Assembly: GCF_001187535.1 (NCBI RefSeq) | Contig: NZ_LFIO01001780.1 | Coordinates: forward strand, 62,001 to 126,000 | Direction: 5' to 3' | DNA length: 64,000 nt | Source: Rhizobium ecuadorense | GTDB lineage: Bacteria > Pseudomonadota > Alphaproteobacteria > Rhizobiales > Rhizobiaceae | Part shown: piece by piece, positions 55,085-64,000 of the stretch | How positions within the stretch are numbered: the first letter of the stretch is position 1 | Layout: every line of letters starts with the position of its first letter | The notes under the pieces: generated by a model | Seen by the model: the letters and a program-made list of their open reading frames with translations, nothing else | Told to the model about the DNA's origin: nothing | The model's database searches: none | Position numbers and translations under genes: made by a program

Positions 55085-56851
55085 ATGCGCGTTGATCAAT
55101 GGCTCTCTCTTCTCGTCATCGCGCTGATGATGGGCGCCTTCGTATGGGGGCGCTATCGATATGATATCGTCGCCGTCAGCTCCCTGCTCGTGGCAATCAT
55201 CGTCGGCATCGTGCCTGCCAAAACCGCCTTTTCCGGTTTTTCAGATGACATTGTCATCATTGTCGGCAGCGCGCTCATCGTCAGTGCGGCAATCTCCAGG
55301 TCGGGGATCATGGATCTCGCATTGCGCAGATTTTCTCCGGAAAGACGCGGGCCACGCATGCAGCTGATCATTCTGGTCGCCATCGTCGCGGCGCTCTCGG
55401 CTTTCGTCAAGAATATCGGCGCACTGGCGATCATGATCCCGGTTGCCGTGCAGATGGCCCGCAAATCACGCGTATCGCCGTCGATGTTCCTGATGCCGAT
55501 GTCTTTCGCCTCGCTGCTCGGCGGGCTGATGACGCAGATCGGCACATCGCCGAATATCATCGTGTCCCGGGTGCGCGAGGAGATCACCGGGCGGCCGTTC
55601 ACGATGTTCGACTATACGCCTGTCGGCCTGACGCTCGCGGTCACAGGCGTCGTCTTCCTGGGGCTGTTCTACAAGCTGCTTCCCGAAAGATCGCGGGTGG
55701 AAACGTCGATGGATGAGGCGGTGGCGATCAAGAATTACACGACTGAAGCCAAGGTCGTCACGCCGTCGGCGGCGATCGGCCGGTCCATCAGCTGGCTGCA
55801 GAAGCCGGCCGGCGGCGATGCGATGGTGACCGCGATCATCGGCGGCAGCGGCCAGAGACGAACGCCGCTTCCCGACACCGTGATTAGGGATGGCGACCTT
55901 CTGATTATCGAGGGGGAGCAGAGCGCCCTCGACAAGATCGTCAGCGAAGCCAGGCTTCAGCTGTCCGACCGTAAACACGAGCCCGAGATGCGCCGGGATA
56001 TCAGTTCCGTCGAAGCCATCGTCGGCGAACATTCCCGCCTGATCGGCGTCAGCGCCAAAGACGTCTCCCTGTTCCACAATACCGGCCTCAACCTTCTTGC
56101 CGTCAGCCGCCGCGACAGGCGCATCACCGAGCGTCTGGGCGAGATCAAGATCCGCAATGGCGATGTCGTGGTTCTGCAGGGGGACTTGCAGAAGCTGCCG
56201 GATCTCCTGCGCGAATGGGGATGTTTGCCGCTGGTCGAACGGGATTTGAAGCTCGGCAATGCCCGCAACGGCATGATCCCCGTCATCATCCTGCTGGCGA
56301 CGATGGGGGCGACGGCCTTCGGCGGCATCCCCGTCGCGACGGCATTTTTCGCCGCCGCCTTTCTGATGGTGGTGACCGGGTCCGTTCCTTTGCGCGAAGT
56401 CTATCATCATCTCGATGCGCCCATCCTGATCATGCTGGCCGCTCTCATTCCGATCAGCGATTCGCTCAGGACCACCGGAACCACCGACATTATCGCCGAC
56501 CTCCTGTCGCGCACCGCCGAAATGCTTCCGCCATTCGGCGCCCTGGCTCTCATCCTGGTTGCGGCCATGGCCGTGACGCCGTTTTTGAACAATGCAGCGA
56601 CCGTTCTCGTCATGGCGCCGATCGCCGCGACCTTTGCCGCCAAGCTGGGCTTTCGCCCCGACGCCTTTCTGATGGCGGTGGCCATCGGTGCCGGCTGTGA
56701 TTTCCTCACGCCGATCGGCCACCAGTGCAACACGCTGGTCATGGGGCCGGGCGGATATCGATTTGGCGATTATGCGCGATTGGGCCTGCCGCTCTCGCTC
56801 ATCGTCGTGCTGGTCAGCGTGCCGGCCCTGCTGGCCGTCTGGCCGATCTGA
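55085..56851 (+). CDS. SLC13-type (CitT/ArsB-fold) transporter with TrkA-C domains
   Basis: This 588-residue inner-membrane protein has the two-half ion transporter layout: helices 1-5 (to about residue 200), two soluble TrkA-C/RCK_C domains (about 215-300 and 310-400; DGDLLIIEGEQSALDKIV, NGDVVVLQGDLQKLPDLL), and a second membrane half. Family motifs GTSPNIIVSRVR and TPFLNNAATVLVMAPIAA are present. Relatives carry sulfate, dicarboxylates or other anions with sodium. The start at 55085 gives a clean first helix. It is a single gene divergent from ligD. Confidence 0.87.
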   Translation: MRVDQWLSLLVIALMMGAFVWGRYRYDIVAVSSLLVAIIVGIVPAKTAFSGFSDDIVIIVGSALIVSAAISRSGIMDLALRRFSPERRGPRMQLIILVAIVAALSAFVKNIGALAIMIPVAVQMARKSRVSPSMFLMPMSFASLLGGLMTQIGTSPNIIVSRVREEITGRPFTMFDYTPVGLTLAVTGVVFLGLFYKLLPERSRVETSMDEAVAIKNYTTEAKVVTPSAAIGRSISWLQKPAGGDAMVTAIIGGSGQRRTPLPDTVIRDGDLLIIEGEQSALDKIVSEARLQLSDRKHEPEMRRDISSVEAIVGEHSRLIGVSAKDVSLFHNTGLNLLAVSRRDRRITERLGEIKIRNGDVVVLQGDLQKLPDLLREWGCLPLVERDLKLGNARNGMIPVIILLATMGATAFGGIPVATAFFAAAFLMVVTGSVPLREVYHHLDAPILIMLAALIPISDSLRTTGTTDIIADLLSRTAEMLPPFGALALILVAAMAVTPFLNNAATVLVMAPIAATFAAKLGFRPDAFLMAVAIGAGCDFLTPIGHQCNTLVMGPGGYRFGDYARLGLPLSLIVVLVSVPALLAVWPI

Positions 56852-56915
56852 CCCGGGCGGGTACGGCCCATTCCGCGCGGCAATTCAGGCTGCGCCGGGG
56901 CGCAGCCTCGCAGTC

Positions 56916-57155
56916 TTACTTCCACTGTGTCGCGTCGGCGGCAGCGCAGCCCAAAGGTGGCAGGGAACCGGCAAAGGTGGTTTTCAGCCTGGCGCAGCCC
57001 CAGCTGTTGATCGGGCCGGGCATGGCATTGTTGAGGGTGATGCCGATTTCATCATAGGGGCTGTCGGTGTTGCTGACATAGCGATACCAGCGGAAACCGG
57101 TAAAGACGACGACGGCCAGAGCGACCACCAGCAGCAGGCGAAGCAATTTTCTCAT
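56916..57155 (-). CDS. Small membrane-anchored hypothetical protein
   Basis: This 79-residue protein has one N-terminal hydrophobic segment (KLLRLLLVVALAVVVFTGF) that could be a membrane anchor or uncleaved signal, then about 55 polar residues with two cysteines (SWGCARLK, PLGCAAAD) that could form a disulfide in the periplasm. The start is 57155, six bases after AAGGA. It is convergent with the SLC13 gene; a GC-rich hairpin at 56887-56908 lies between them. Function unknown. Confidence 0.7.
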   Translation of the reverse strand: MRKLLRLLLVVALAVVVFTGFRWYRYVSNTDSPYDEIGITLNNAMPGPINSWGCARLKTTFAGSLPPLGCAAADATQWK

Positions 57156-57334
57156 CATATTTCCTTTAAGTGCAAAGGCCGCCACTTAGCATTCCGATGC
57201 CGAAGCTGGAAGCTCCGGCCGCATGCAAGACGCGCCAATTCTGCCGCGTCTTTTGCGCCTCCTGAAAAGCTGCGCGTGCTGTGGTAGCAATCTGAAAAAT
57301 ACCGGGCGCAATCGATTCTTTGACGGGATCTGCA

Positions 57335-57820
57335 ATGACCATCGAAGCGGCACGCAATCCGCATCCCATCTATTTCATCGGCGCTTTTGCGACCGGTGGG
57401 CTCCTCACCTTCATGGTGCATCTCAATGGGGAGCTGGCACGATACGCCAATCCGCTGTTCTCATCCTGGACCGCTCACGGCACAGGCATGGTCGCCGCCG
57501 TCATTCTTCTTCTGGCGCTTTACCGCCGGCGCGCGCCGATGCCGGGAAAAGCCGCCAAGGCGCCCTTGTGGGCCTATCTCGGCGGGGTATCCGGCGCCGC
57601 AACGGTCATTTTGACCTCGACCGCGGTCAACTCGCCGCTCGGCCTCTCCGGCACCTTGGCTTTGGGTTTGGCAGGTCAGGTCGCCTTCAGCCTGGCGGCC
57701 GACAGCTGGGGACTGTTCGGCCTGCCGAAGCGGCGCCCGGATCTCCAAGACATCGCCGCGCTCGGCCTGGTCGTCACCGGCGGTGCGCTCATCATCCTGT
57801 TCGGCCGAGGCGGAGCATGA
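57335..57820 (+). CDS. DUF606 (YdcZ-type) membrane protein, first of a pair
   Basis: This 161-residue protein has about five membrane helices and the DUF606 pattern: GGLLTFMVHLNGELARYANPLFSSWTAHGTGM near the start and GLALGLAGQVAFSLAADSWGLFGLPKR near the end. DUF606 proteins resemble half-size drug/metabolite transporters, and tandem pairs probably form a heterodimer. Its stop overlaps the ATG of the second DUF606 gene by four bases. Confidence 0.82.
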   Translation: MTIEAARNPHPIYFIGAFATGGLLTFMVHLNGELARYANPLFSSWTAHGTGMVAAVILLLALYRRRAPMPGKAAKAPLWAYLGGVSGAATVILTSTAVNSPLGLSGTLALGLAGQVAFSLAADSWGLFGLPKRRPDLQDIAALGLVVTGGALIILFGRGGA

Positions 57821-58257
57821 TGATCTTCATTCTCCTGGCCTGCCTCGGCGGCGTGCTCGTCGGCCTCAGCCGTCAGCTCAATGGGCGGCTGAGCATCTCC
57901 ACCACGCCGCTGATCGCATCCTTCTGGAACCATGCCGTCGGCTTTGCCGTCCTCACCTGCCTTGGTCTTTTTGTCGGAGGCCTGCTTCCCGCCGGCGCCG
58001 CCCAGGCGCCCTGGTATATCTATCTGGGTGGTCCGATCGGCGTCGTCTTCGTGGCGGCGGGCAGCTGGGCGATTGCGCGAATCGGCGCGGTCAATGCGGC
58101 ACTGCTGATCATTGGCGGCCAGATGGTCACCGGAGTGGCGTTCGATTATCTCAGCGCCGTTCCAACCTCATTCTGGGCGAACGCGACCGGAATTGTTCTG
58201 ATCGTCGGCGGAATGATGGTCAGCCGCAGACGACGCAAAAGCGGCGGCGCGCAATAG
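57817..58257 (+). CDS. DUF606 (YdcZ-type) membrane protein, second of a pair
   Basis: This 146-residue protein has about five helices and the same fold as its neighbour, with LVGLSRQLNGRLSISTTPLIASFWNHAVGF and GGQMVTGVAFDYLSAVPTSFWANATGI. The four-base overlap with the first gene implies coupled translation and a two-subunit carrier. The substrate is unknown. Confidence 0.82.
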   Translation: MMIFILLACLGGVLVGLSRQLNGRLSISTTPLIASFWNHAVGFAVLTCLGLFVGGLLPAGAAQAPWYIYLGGPIGVVFVAAGSWAIARIGAVNAALLIIGGQMVTGVAFDYLSAVPTSFWANATGIVLIVGGMMVSRRRRKSGGAQ

Positions 58258-58304
58258 CCGACAGCAATTCTGCCTGAGTCAGAGGCCGCGGATATTCTCG
58301 GAAT

Positions 58305-58529
58305 TTACAGGCTGGTTCGTTCGTCCAAGGTGGAAAGAGCATCCTGCAGTCTGAGTGCCGCAAGTGCCTTCGTCGCCTCATCCGAAGACCATCCGGCTTC
58401 CAGCGCGGCGGCCAGCACCAGCGATTCCGTTTGCAGCTCAAGCTTCTCGTAAAGCGGCTCAAGGGCTTCGCGCGCCGTTACAAGATGCTGGTCCGGTGGA
58501 GTGATGGATGTCGCGGCAACCGTAGGCAT
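58305..58529 (-). CDS. Small hypothetical protein
   Basis: This 74-residue, mainly helical protein (REALEPLYEKLELQTESLVLAAALEAGWSSDEATKALAALRLQDAL) is not one I recognise. It has no cysteine, signal or membrane segment. A strong GGAGGAGC precedes the ATG, which supports it as real. The C-terminal half could be a small helical protein-interaction domain. Confidence 0.6.
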   Translation of the reverse strand: MPTVAATSITPPDQHLVTAREALEPLYEKLELQTESLVLAAALEAGWSSDEATKALAALRLQDALSTLDERTSL

Positions 58530-58889
58530 GAATGCTCCTCCTTTTGAACGCTAAGGTTCGAAACCCAATGACAGGCATCCTTGTTCCGTGCGCATCGCAT
58601 TATGGCCTAATATCGATGACAGAACGTATTCTGAAATCCCGACGGTCGGTACTTCGCCGTTTGAGGCCGTCTCCAACGTCGAGCGAAAATCTTCGCCCGA
58701 TTAAAAGCCAGCAGACAGGCTACCGCATAATTGATTAAATCGGAAGCGGCTTGAGGATTAAGCCGCGATTCAGGCCGTTACAGCGCTCTTTGCGCGTCAA
58801 TGCGATTGCCGACCGCGCTCTTCCATCGGCGGGCGGAAAACAGCCGGGCGGGAATACCCTCCCCGCCCGCCGATCATTCAAGCCACTCC
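58530..58889. other. Intergenic region with a 12-base-pair hairpin
   Basis: No convincing gene lies in these 360 bases; a 68-residue frame at 58532-58738 lacks support. Near the dienelactone hydrolase end, ATCGGCGGGCGG (58825-58836) pairs perfectly with CCGCCCGCCGAT (58863-58874), probably helping to end its message, although no T run follows. Bases 58560-58740 are AT-richer and may hold the promoter of the small gene at 58305-58529. Confidence 0.55.
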
Positions 58890-59777
58890 TCAGGCGAGAT
58901 ACTTCGTGAACCAATCCACAGTTCGCTGCCAGGCGAGCTTGGCGGCTGCTTCGTCGTAGCGCGGCGTGGAATCATTGTGGAAGCCGTGATTGACGTCGGG
59001 ATAGACGTAGCCCTCGTAGGTTTTTCCCGCTGATTTCAGCGCCGCTTCATAGGCCGGCCAGCCTTCGTTGATGCCCTTGTCGAGCCCGGCATAGTGGAGA
59101 AGCAGGGGGGCCTTGATCTTCGGCACGTCCTCGGCGCGCGGCTGCCTGCCGTAGAAGGGCACGGCGGCGGCAAGTTCCGGATAGGCGACCGCAGCGGCAT
59201 TGGCGACGCCGCCGCCGTAGCAGAAGCCGGTAATCCCCACCTTGCCGGTGGTGAGATCGCTCTTCATCAGAAATTCGACCGCCGCGAAGAAGTCGTTCAT
59301 CAGTTTTTCCGGATCGACCTTCTGCTGCAGCTCCTTGCCTTTTTCGTCGTTGCCGGGGTAGCCGCCGACCGAGGTCAGGCCGTCCGGCGCCAGCGCGATG
59401 AAGCCGGCCTTTGCCACGCGCCTCGCCACATCCTCGATATAGGGGTTCAGGCCTCTGTTTTCGTGCACGACCACGACGGCCGCGACCTTGCCGGTGGCGT
59501 TCTTCGGGCGGACGAGATAGGCGCGGACCTCGCCATTTCCTTTCGGCGAGGGGTAGGTAATGTATTCGGCCACGATGTCGGGATCGGTGAACTCGACCTG
59601 GGTCGCCAATGCATAATCGGGGCTCAGCGATGAAAGAATGGCGGCTGCCGTCAGCCCGCCGACGGCGAATTTGCCGGCCCGGTCGAGAAACTCGCGTTTG
59701 GTGATCTTCCCATGCGCGTAGTAATCATAGAGTTCCAGAAGTTCCTGCGGGAAATCCTTGGCTGTCATGCGGGTCAT
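58890..59777 (-). CDS. Dienelactone hydrolase family protein (YghX-like)
   Basis: This 295-residue alpha/beta hydrolase has the dienelactone hydrolase triad: the nucleophilic cysteine in GFCYGGG, Asp in YAGLDKG and His in [11 protein letters not shown] helical N-terminal stretch with a hydrophobic segment ([24 protein letters not shown], residues 27-50) looks like a Tat-type or membrane-targeting signal, as in YghX relatives. It stands alone on the minus strand. Natural substrates of this group are uncertain; lactones or esters are likely. Confidence 0.88.
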   Translation of the reverse strand: MTRMTAKDFPQELLELYDYYAHGKITKREFLDRAGKFAVGGLTAAAILSSLSPDYALATQVEFTDPDIVAEYITYPSPKGNGEVRAYLVRPKNATGKVAAVVVVHENRGLNPYIEDVARRVAKAGFIALAPDGLTSVGGYPGNDEKGKELQQKVDPEKLMNDFFAAVEFLMKSDLTTGKVGITGFCYGGGVANAAAVAYPELAAAVPFYGRQPRAEDVPKIKAPLLLHYAGLDKGINEGWPAYEAALKSAGKTYEGYVYPDVNHGFHNDSTPRYDEAAAKLAWQRTVDWFTKYLA

Positions 59778-60107
59778 GATGGCTCCTCCTTGCCTCGGTT
59801 TCTCGCACCATCCTACACACGTAAACTCACGTGTCTTTTCAATATTTCGCGAGTCTCGCGTGTGCTTGCCGGGGCGATCGCCGCCGCGGCTGGAGAGGCT
59901 GAATTCACTGCGGCCGCTTCAAACGGTGCGCGCTCCTTCCTTCGGCAATCCGCGTCCTGCCTGCGGCAGCCGGCAATCGACAGCCGCCTACCGATCTATG
60001 AAAATAAATTTCATACTCCTGCTGTGAGGCCCGTTTTCTATTGACGCCTCTCGTTTTTTGTCCCAACTTAAAGAAAATAAATTACCTAAACTGGGAACTT
60101 GATCGGC
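59778..60107. other. Divergent intergenic region with possible operator and promoter
   Basis: These 330 bases separate the dienelactone hydrolase and Gfo/Idh/MocA genes. ACACGT (59817-59822) and ACGTGT (59829-59834) form a short inverted repeat 40 bases upstream of the hydrolase ATG. TTGACG at 60041-60046 may be the -35 of the sugar operon, but the -10 is poor. Bases 60060-60090 are AT-rich. No gene is seen. Confidence 0.4.
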
Positions 60108-61265
60108 ATGAAAGTGGGAATCATCGGGCTCGGATTCCGGCTCGGCTATCTCGGCTACGTCTTCAAAGCGATCGATAGCAGCTTCGACATTGTCGGCTAT
60201 GTGGATCCGGAACCCGCCGGACTTCCAGGATTGACGGAAAAGGGAATTTCGGTCGGCAAGGCCTATGGCTCGCCGCAGGAACTGCTCGCCTCCGAAAAGC
60301 TCGATCTGCTGATGATCGGCTCCCCCAATCACCTGCATCTCGATCATATCAGGCTCGGGCTGCAAGCCGGCCTCAAGGTCTTCTGCGAAAAGCCGATCGT
60401 CACGACGATCGCTGAAAGCATCGAGCTGGCGCATCTGATGGCGAAGTTCGGTCACGAGCGGCTGATGGTCGGCCTGGTGCTGCGCTACTCTCCTCTCTAC
60501 AAGGATCTGCGCGCCATCCAGGCCGAGGGCAAACTCGGCCAGATCGTCTCGATCGAGGCGTCCGAACACATCGAGCCCTATCACGGCGCCTTCTTCATGC
60601 GCGACTGGCGCCGCTACGAGCGTTATTCCGGCAGTTTCATGCTGGAGAAATGCTGCCACGATCTCGACCTTTATAATGGCGTCGTCGGCGCGCGACCGGA
60701 GCGGGTCGCCAGTTTCGGCGGCCGCAAGAGCTTCACTCCGGCCAACGACCCGGCGCGCGAAGGCATCAACGATCTCGAGCTTTTCCACCGCAAGCCGAGC
60801 GGCTGGATGGGATCGGACAAGGTCTTCGACAGCGATGCCGACATCATCGACTATCAGGTGGCGATCGTCGAATATGAAAACGGCGTCGGCATGAACTTTC
60901 ACACCAATCTGAACGTGCCCGATCAGTTCCGCCGCTTCGCCATCATGGGCTCGCGCGGTATGGCCGAAGGCGATTTCGTGCGCGGCTATCTCGACGTGCA
61001 CGAGCAACTGACCGGCAACAAGGTGGTGGAAAACAAATATGCCGCCACCGAGCTCTCCCAGCATTACGGCGCCGATGAACAGATGGCGAGCGACTTGCTG
61101 GAAAGCGTGCGCACCGGGCTCGAACTTCCCGTTTCCACGCTGAATGCGCTGGAAGCCGGCATTCTCGCCTTGGCGATGGATGAAGCGAGGATGAAGAAAA
61201 CCGTCGTCGACCTGCGTCCCGTCTGGGACCGCTTCGACGAGGCCCTTCACGCCAGAGCGGCTTGA
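60108..61265 (+). CDS. Gfo/Idh/MocA-family NAD(P)-dependent oxidoreductase
   Basis: This 385-residue enzyme has an N-terminal Rossmann fold (KVGIIGLGFRLGYLG) and the family signature EKPI at about residue 107 (VFCEKPIVTT) with the substrate-side Lys. A second conserved part, EKCCHDLDLYN, holds the catalytic His/Asp pair. The family oxidises or epimerises sugars and cyclitols such as myo-inositol. It heads an operon with a CUT1 sugar transporter that continues past the window, so it probably acts on the imported sugar. I use ATG 60108; a TTG at 60099 would add three residues. Confidence 0.9.
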   Translation: MKVGIIGLGFRLGYLGYVFKAIDSSFDIVGYVDPEPAGLPGLTEKGISVGKAYGSPQELLASEKLDLLMIGSPNHLHLDHIRLGLQAGLKVFCEKPIVTTIAESIELAHLMAKFGHERLMVGLVLRYSPLYKDLRAIQAEGKLGQIVSIEASEHIEPYHGAFFMRDWRRYERYSGSFMLEKCCHDLDLYNGVVGARPERVASFGGRKSFTPANDPAREGINDLELFHRKPSGWMGSDKVFDSDADIIDYQVAIVEYENGVGMNFHTNLNVPDQFRRFAIMGSRGMAEGDFVRGYLDVHEQLTGNKVVENKYAATELSQHYGADEQMASDLLESVRTGLELPVSTLNALEAGILALAMDEARMKKTVVDLRPVWDRFDEALHARAA

Positions 61266-61278
61266 GGACGGCGGCAAG

Positions 61279-62163
61279 ATGAGTGTTCAAAGAAGCGCCT
61301 TCATCTTCGCCTGGATCCTCCTCCTTCCGGCCGTTCTCTACGTTCTCGCCATCGTCGCCTATCCCCTCGTCGACACCTTCATCCTCTCCTTCACCGATGC
61401 GTCGCTGAAGAAGACCACCAACTGGGTCGGCTGGGTCAATTACGAGAAGATCTTCAACGCCACCTTTGCCGAAGTCATCTTCCGCACCTTCGTCTGGACC
61501 TTCTTCTCGGTCGCGCTGAAAATGGTGATCGGCACCTTCGGCGCGACGATGCTGAACGCCGCCGTGCCCGGCCGCTCGCTGTTCCGGCTGCTCACCATGC
61601 CGCCCTGGATCGTGCCGATGGCGATCGGCATCTTCATGTGGGGCTGGATGTATAACGGCCAGTTCGGGATGATTTCGGGCGTCTTGCAGCGCTTCGGTCT
61701 GGTCGACGGCCCGGTCGCCTTCCTCGCCTATGGCAGCACCGCCTTCTGGGCGACGATCGTCACCGACGTCTGGATCGGCGTACCGCTGGTGACGATCTAT
61801 TTCCTGGCGGCGATCCAGTCGATCCCGAAGGATCTCTACGAGGCCGCCTGGACCGACGGCGCCGGCCGCTGGTATCGCTTCCGCCGCATCACCCTGCCGC
61901 TGATGGTGCCCGCCATCATCACCATGTCGATGCTGTCGCTGATCGCCACCTTCAACTCGTTCGACATCATCTGGATCCTGACGCAGGGCGGACCGAGCGG
62001 CGAGACGACGACGATGATCATCGACACCTACCAGACCGCCATCGGATCGAAGAAATACGGCGAAGGGGCGGCGCGCGCCGTTTTGATCTGCATCTTCCTG
62101 TCGCTCTTCTGCTTTGCCTATTTCCGCGTCACCCGCCGCCTCAACCCGGAGAAGCGCGCATGA
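61279..62163 (+). CDS. CUT1-family carbohydrate ABC transporter permease (MalF-like)
   Basis: This 294-residue inner-membrane protein has six helices and the EAA loop YEAAWTDGAGRWYRFRRITLPLMVPA. The start (MSVQRSAFIFAWILLLPAVLYVLAIVAYPLVDTFILSF) is the typical MalF/UgpA N-terminus. It lies 13 bases after the oxidoreductase gene and its stop overlaps the next permease by four bases. Confidence 0.93.
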   Translation: MSVQRSAFIFAWILLLPAVLYVLAIVAYPLVDTFILSFTDASLKKTTNWVGWVNYEKIFNATFAEVIFRTFVWTFFSVALKMVIGTFGATMLNAAVPGRSLFRLLTMPPWIVPMAIGIFMWGWMYNGQFGMISGVLQRFGLVDGPVAFLAYGSTAFWATIVTDVWIGVPLVTIYFLAAIQSIPKDLYEAAWTDGAGRWYRFRRITLPLMVPAIITMSMLSLIATFNSFDIIWILTQGGPSGETTTMIIDTYQTAIGSKKYGEGAARAVLICIFLSLFCFAYFRVTRRLNPEKRA

Positions 62164-63017
62164 GCAGCCCGGCCATGATCGACCGTTATCGCTGGTGGGA
62201 GATCATCCTGATCTATTGCGGCATCGCGCTGTTTCTGTTCTTCGTGCTGGCGCCTTTCTTCGAAGGTTTCATGGTATCGCTGAAGCCGCTCAGCCAGCTG
62301 TTCTCCTCTCCCTACCGCTTCTGGCCGGAGAACGGTTCGTTCGAGGCCTACCGGACGATGTGGGTCAGCGTGCCGGGTTTCGGGCGCTATATCTTCAACT
62401 CCTTCTTCATCTCGATCATCGTCACGCTGATCGTGCTCTGCCTCGTCATTCCGGCGGCCTATGCCTTCGCCAAGTTCGAGTTCAAGGGCATGGGCATCCT
62501 GCTCGGCGCCTTCCTGACGGTGAACATGTTCTCCGGCGCCGTGCTGCTGATCCCGCTCTTCCGGCTGATGCGCAGCATGGGCGTGCTCAACACCTATCTC
62601 GCCATGATCGTGCCCGGTGTCGCCTTCCTGATCCCCTCGGCGATCTGGCTGCTGCGCACCTATATGATCCGTATCCCGCAGGAGCTCAACGAAGCGGCCT
62701 ATATGGATGGCGCCAGCCATTTCTACACGCTTCGCCGGGTCATCCTGCCGATTGCGATGCCGGGGATCATCGTCGTTGCCATCACCACCTTCATCGGCGC
62801 TTACGCCCAGCAATTCATCTTCGCGCTGACCTTCAACTCGAAGACCGAATACATGCCCCTTCCGGTGGGTCTCTTTGCTTACTTCGGCAAGCAGGAAGTC
62901 ATCTGGAACGAACTGATGGCGGCTTCCTTCGTCGGCATCGCGCCGGCGATGGTCGTCATCTTCTTCCTTCAGCGCTACCTTGTCGGCGGGCTGACCGCCG
63001 GTGCGGTGAAACAATAA
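62160..63017 (+). CDS. CUT1-family carbohydrate ABC transporter permease (MalG-like)
   Basis: This 285-residue permease has six helices and the EAA loop NEAAYMDGASHFYTLRRVILPIAMPG. It starts with an ATGA overlap of the MalF-like gene. The binding-protein gene begins 46 bases downstream, and no ATPase gene is visible before the window ends, so the ATPase is probably further on. Confidence 0.93.
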   Translation: MSSPAMIDRYRWWEIILIYCGIALFLFFVLAPFFEGFMVSLKPLSQLFSSPYRFWPENGSFEAYRTMWVSVPGFGRYIFNSFFISIIVTLIVLCLVIPAAYAFAKFEFKGMGILLGAFLTVNMFSGAVLLIPLFRLMRSMGVLNTYLAMIVPGVAFLIPSAIWLLRTYMIRIPQELNEAAYMDGASHFYTLRRVILPIAMPGIIVVAITTFIGAYAQQFIFALTFNSKTEYMPLPVGLFAYFGKQEVIWNELMAASFVGIAPAMVVIFFLQRYLVGGLTAGAVKQ

Positions 63018-63063
63018 GATCAAAAAACGAGTGAACAGCTAACACAAGAACGGGAGTCACGAC

Positions 63064-64000
63064 GTGAGCATTACAATCAAGACAGGCCTTATGGCCCTCG
63101 CTTTGCTTGGTTCGACGGCATTGACCGCGGTCACTGCCCATGCGGCCGACAAGGAAATCAGCTGGATCTATTGCGGCGACACGATCGACCCGGTCCACGT
63201 CAAATACATCAAGCAATGGGAAGAAAAGAACACTGGCTGGAAGATCACCCCTGAGGTTGTCGGCTGGGCGCAGTGCCAGGACAAGGCGACGACGCTGGCC
63301 GCCGCCGGCACGCCGGTTGCCATGGCCTATGTCGGCTCGCGCACGCTGAAGGAATTCGCGCAGAACGATCTGATCGTTCCGGTGCCGATGACCGACGACG
63401 AGAAGAAGACCTATTATCCCCACATCGTCGACACGGTGACCTTCGAGGGCAACCAGTGGGGCGTTCCGATCGCCTTCTCCACCAAGGCGCTTTACTGGAA
63501 CAAGGACCTGTTCAAGCAGGCCGGCCTTGACCCCGAGAAGCCGCCGAAGACCTGGGCCGAAGAAATCGAGATGGCAAAGACCATCAAGGAAAAGACCGGC
63601 ATTCCGGGTTACGGCCTTTCCGCCAAAACCTTCGACAACACCATGCACCAGTTCATGCATTGGGTTTACACCAATAACGGTGCGGTAACCGATGCCGACG
63701 GCAAGGTCACGCTCGACAGCCCGCAGATTCTCGCCGCCCTGAAGGCCTATAAGGACATCGTCCCCTACTCCGAAGAAGGCCCGACGGCCTATGAGCAGAA
63801 CGAAGTCCGCGCCATCTTCCTCGACGGCAAGGTGGCGATGATCCAGGCCGGCTCCGGTGCCGCCGACCGCTTGAAGAAGACGCAGATCAGCTGGGGCATC
63901 ACGACGCTGCCGCTCGGCCCCGACGCCAAGGGCCCGGGCACGCTCTTGATCACCGACAGCCTGGCGATCTTCAAGGGCTCCGGCGTCGAGGACAAGGCGA
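63064..64000 (+). CDS. CUT1-family ABC transporter, periplasmic binding protein (5' part)
   Basis: The gene runs off the window after 312 codons. It begins with GTG at 63064, about nine bases after GGGAG, and a signal peptide (IKTGLMALALLGSTALTAVTAHA, cleavage near residue 28). The mature part has the type II binding fold (ISWIYCGDTIDPVHVKYIKQWEEKN; WGVPIAFSTKALYWNKDLFKQAGLDPEKPPKTW). The GTG start is the only in-frame start before the signal peptide, so I am confident of it. It belongs with the two permeases just upstream. Confidence 0.92.
   Translation, partial: MSITIKTGLMALALLGSTALTAVTAHAADKEISWIYCGDTIDPVHVKYIKQWEEKNTGWKITPEVVGWAQCQDKATTLAAAGTPVAMAYVGSRTLKEFAQNDLIVPVPMTDDEKKTYYPHIVDTVTFEGNQWGVPIAFSTKALYWNKDLFKQAGLDPEKPPKTWAEEIEMAKTIKEKTGIPGYGLSAKTFDNTMHQFMHWVYTNNGAVTDADGKVTLDSPQILAALKAYKDIVPYSEEGPTAYEQNEVRAIFLDGKVAMIQAGSGAADRLKKTQISWGITTLPLGPDAKGPGTLLITDSLAIFKGSGVEDKA

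Noticed and set aside
56887-56908. GC hairpin between the SLC13 and small membrane protein genes as a bidirectional terminator
   Set aside because: The loop would be only two to four bases and no T run follows on either strand, so I mention it only as a hairpin.
58532-58738. 68-residue plus-strand frame
   Set aside because: No ribosome-binding site or recognisable pattern; it begins within the ribosome-binding region of a divergent small gene.

Overview
The window is high-GC DNA from an alphaproteobacterium, almost certainly a Rhizobium close to R. etli / R. leguminosarum. The evidence is an asparagine operon (ansR-ansP-ansA-ansB) of the R. etli type with a class 3 asparaginase, an unusually dense set of ABC and TRAP uptake systems each paired with catabolic genes and a GntR, LysR or two-component regulator, LigD-type DNA ligases, and a rhizobial palindromic intergenic repeat. 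No rRNA, tRNA, phage, transposase, CRISPR or replication genes were seen. It could be a chromosomal accessory region or part of a large plasmid.

Layout. (1) 1-5646 (+): a peptide-type ABC transporter interleaved with a RidA deaminase, a SelA-like PLP enzyme and a bicupin resembling (S)-ureidoglycine aminohydrolase. (2) 5720-11609 (+): two tandem paralogous FadR-type regulators, the second probably AnsR, then asparagine permease, asparaginase and aspartase. (3) 11656-16942: TauD-type dioxygenase, AhpD-like protein, DUF1206 membrane protein and an MHYT-GGDEF-EAL protein. (4) 16982-24593: a histidine kinase/response regulator pair divergent from a CUT2 sugar ABC operon ending in an SMP-30 lactonase. 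(5) 24846-28630: two MFS transporters and a stand-alone ATP-dependent DNA ligase. (6) 28687-39765: a ten-gene minus-strand operon joining an SDR, a split transketolase, a complete TRAP transporter, a complete CUT2 ABC transporter and an amidohydrolase, with a divergent LysR gene.

(7) 39766-45452: a probable small RNA, a flotillin-like SPFH protein, several small genes including a 54-residue zinc-ribbon protein, a RidA-like protein divergent from a TetR regulator across three matching operator boxes, and a peroxiredoxin-like protein. (8) 45569-52033 (-): a FadR regulator, a DenD-like dehydrogenase and a CUT1 ABC transporter, with a striking inverted repeat over the promoter. (9) 52224-59777: full-length LigD, an SLC13-type transporter, a DUF606 pair and a dienelactone hydrolase. 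(10) 60108-64000 (+): a Gfo/Idh/MocA oxidoreductase and a second CUT1 transporter running off the end.

The strongest candidate for a previously undescribed system is the 28.7-38.7 kb operon. One transcription unit appears to encode two unrelated uptake machines plus oxidation, lactone-hydrolysis and two-carbon-transfer enzymes, which suggests a dedicated route for an unusual sugar or sugar acid. Functions are assigned from motifs read by eye; no database search was run.
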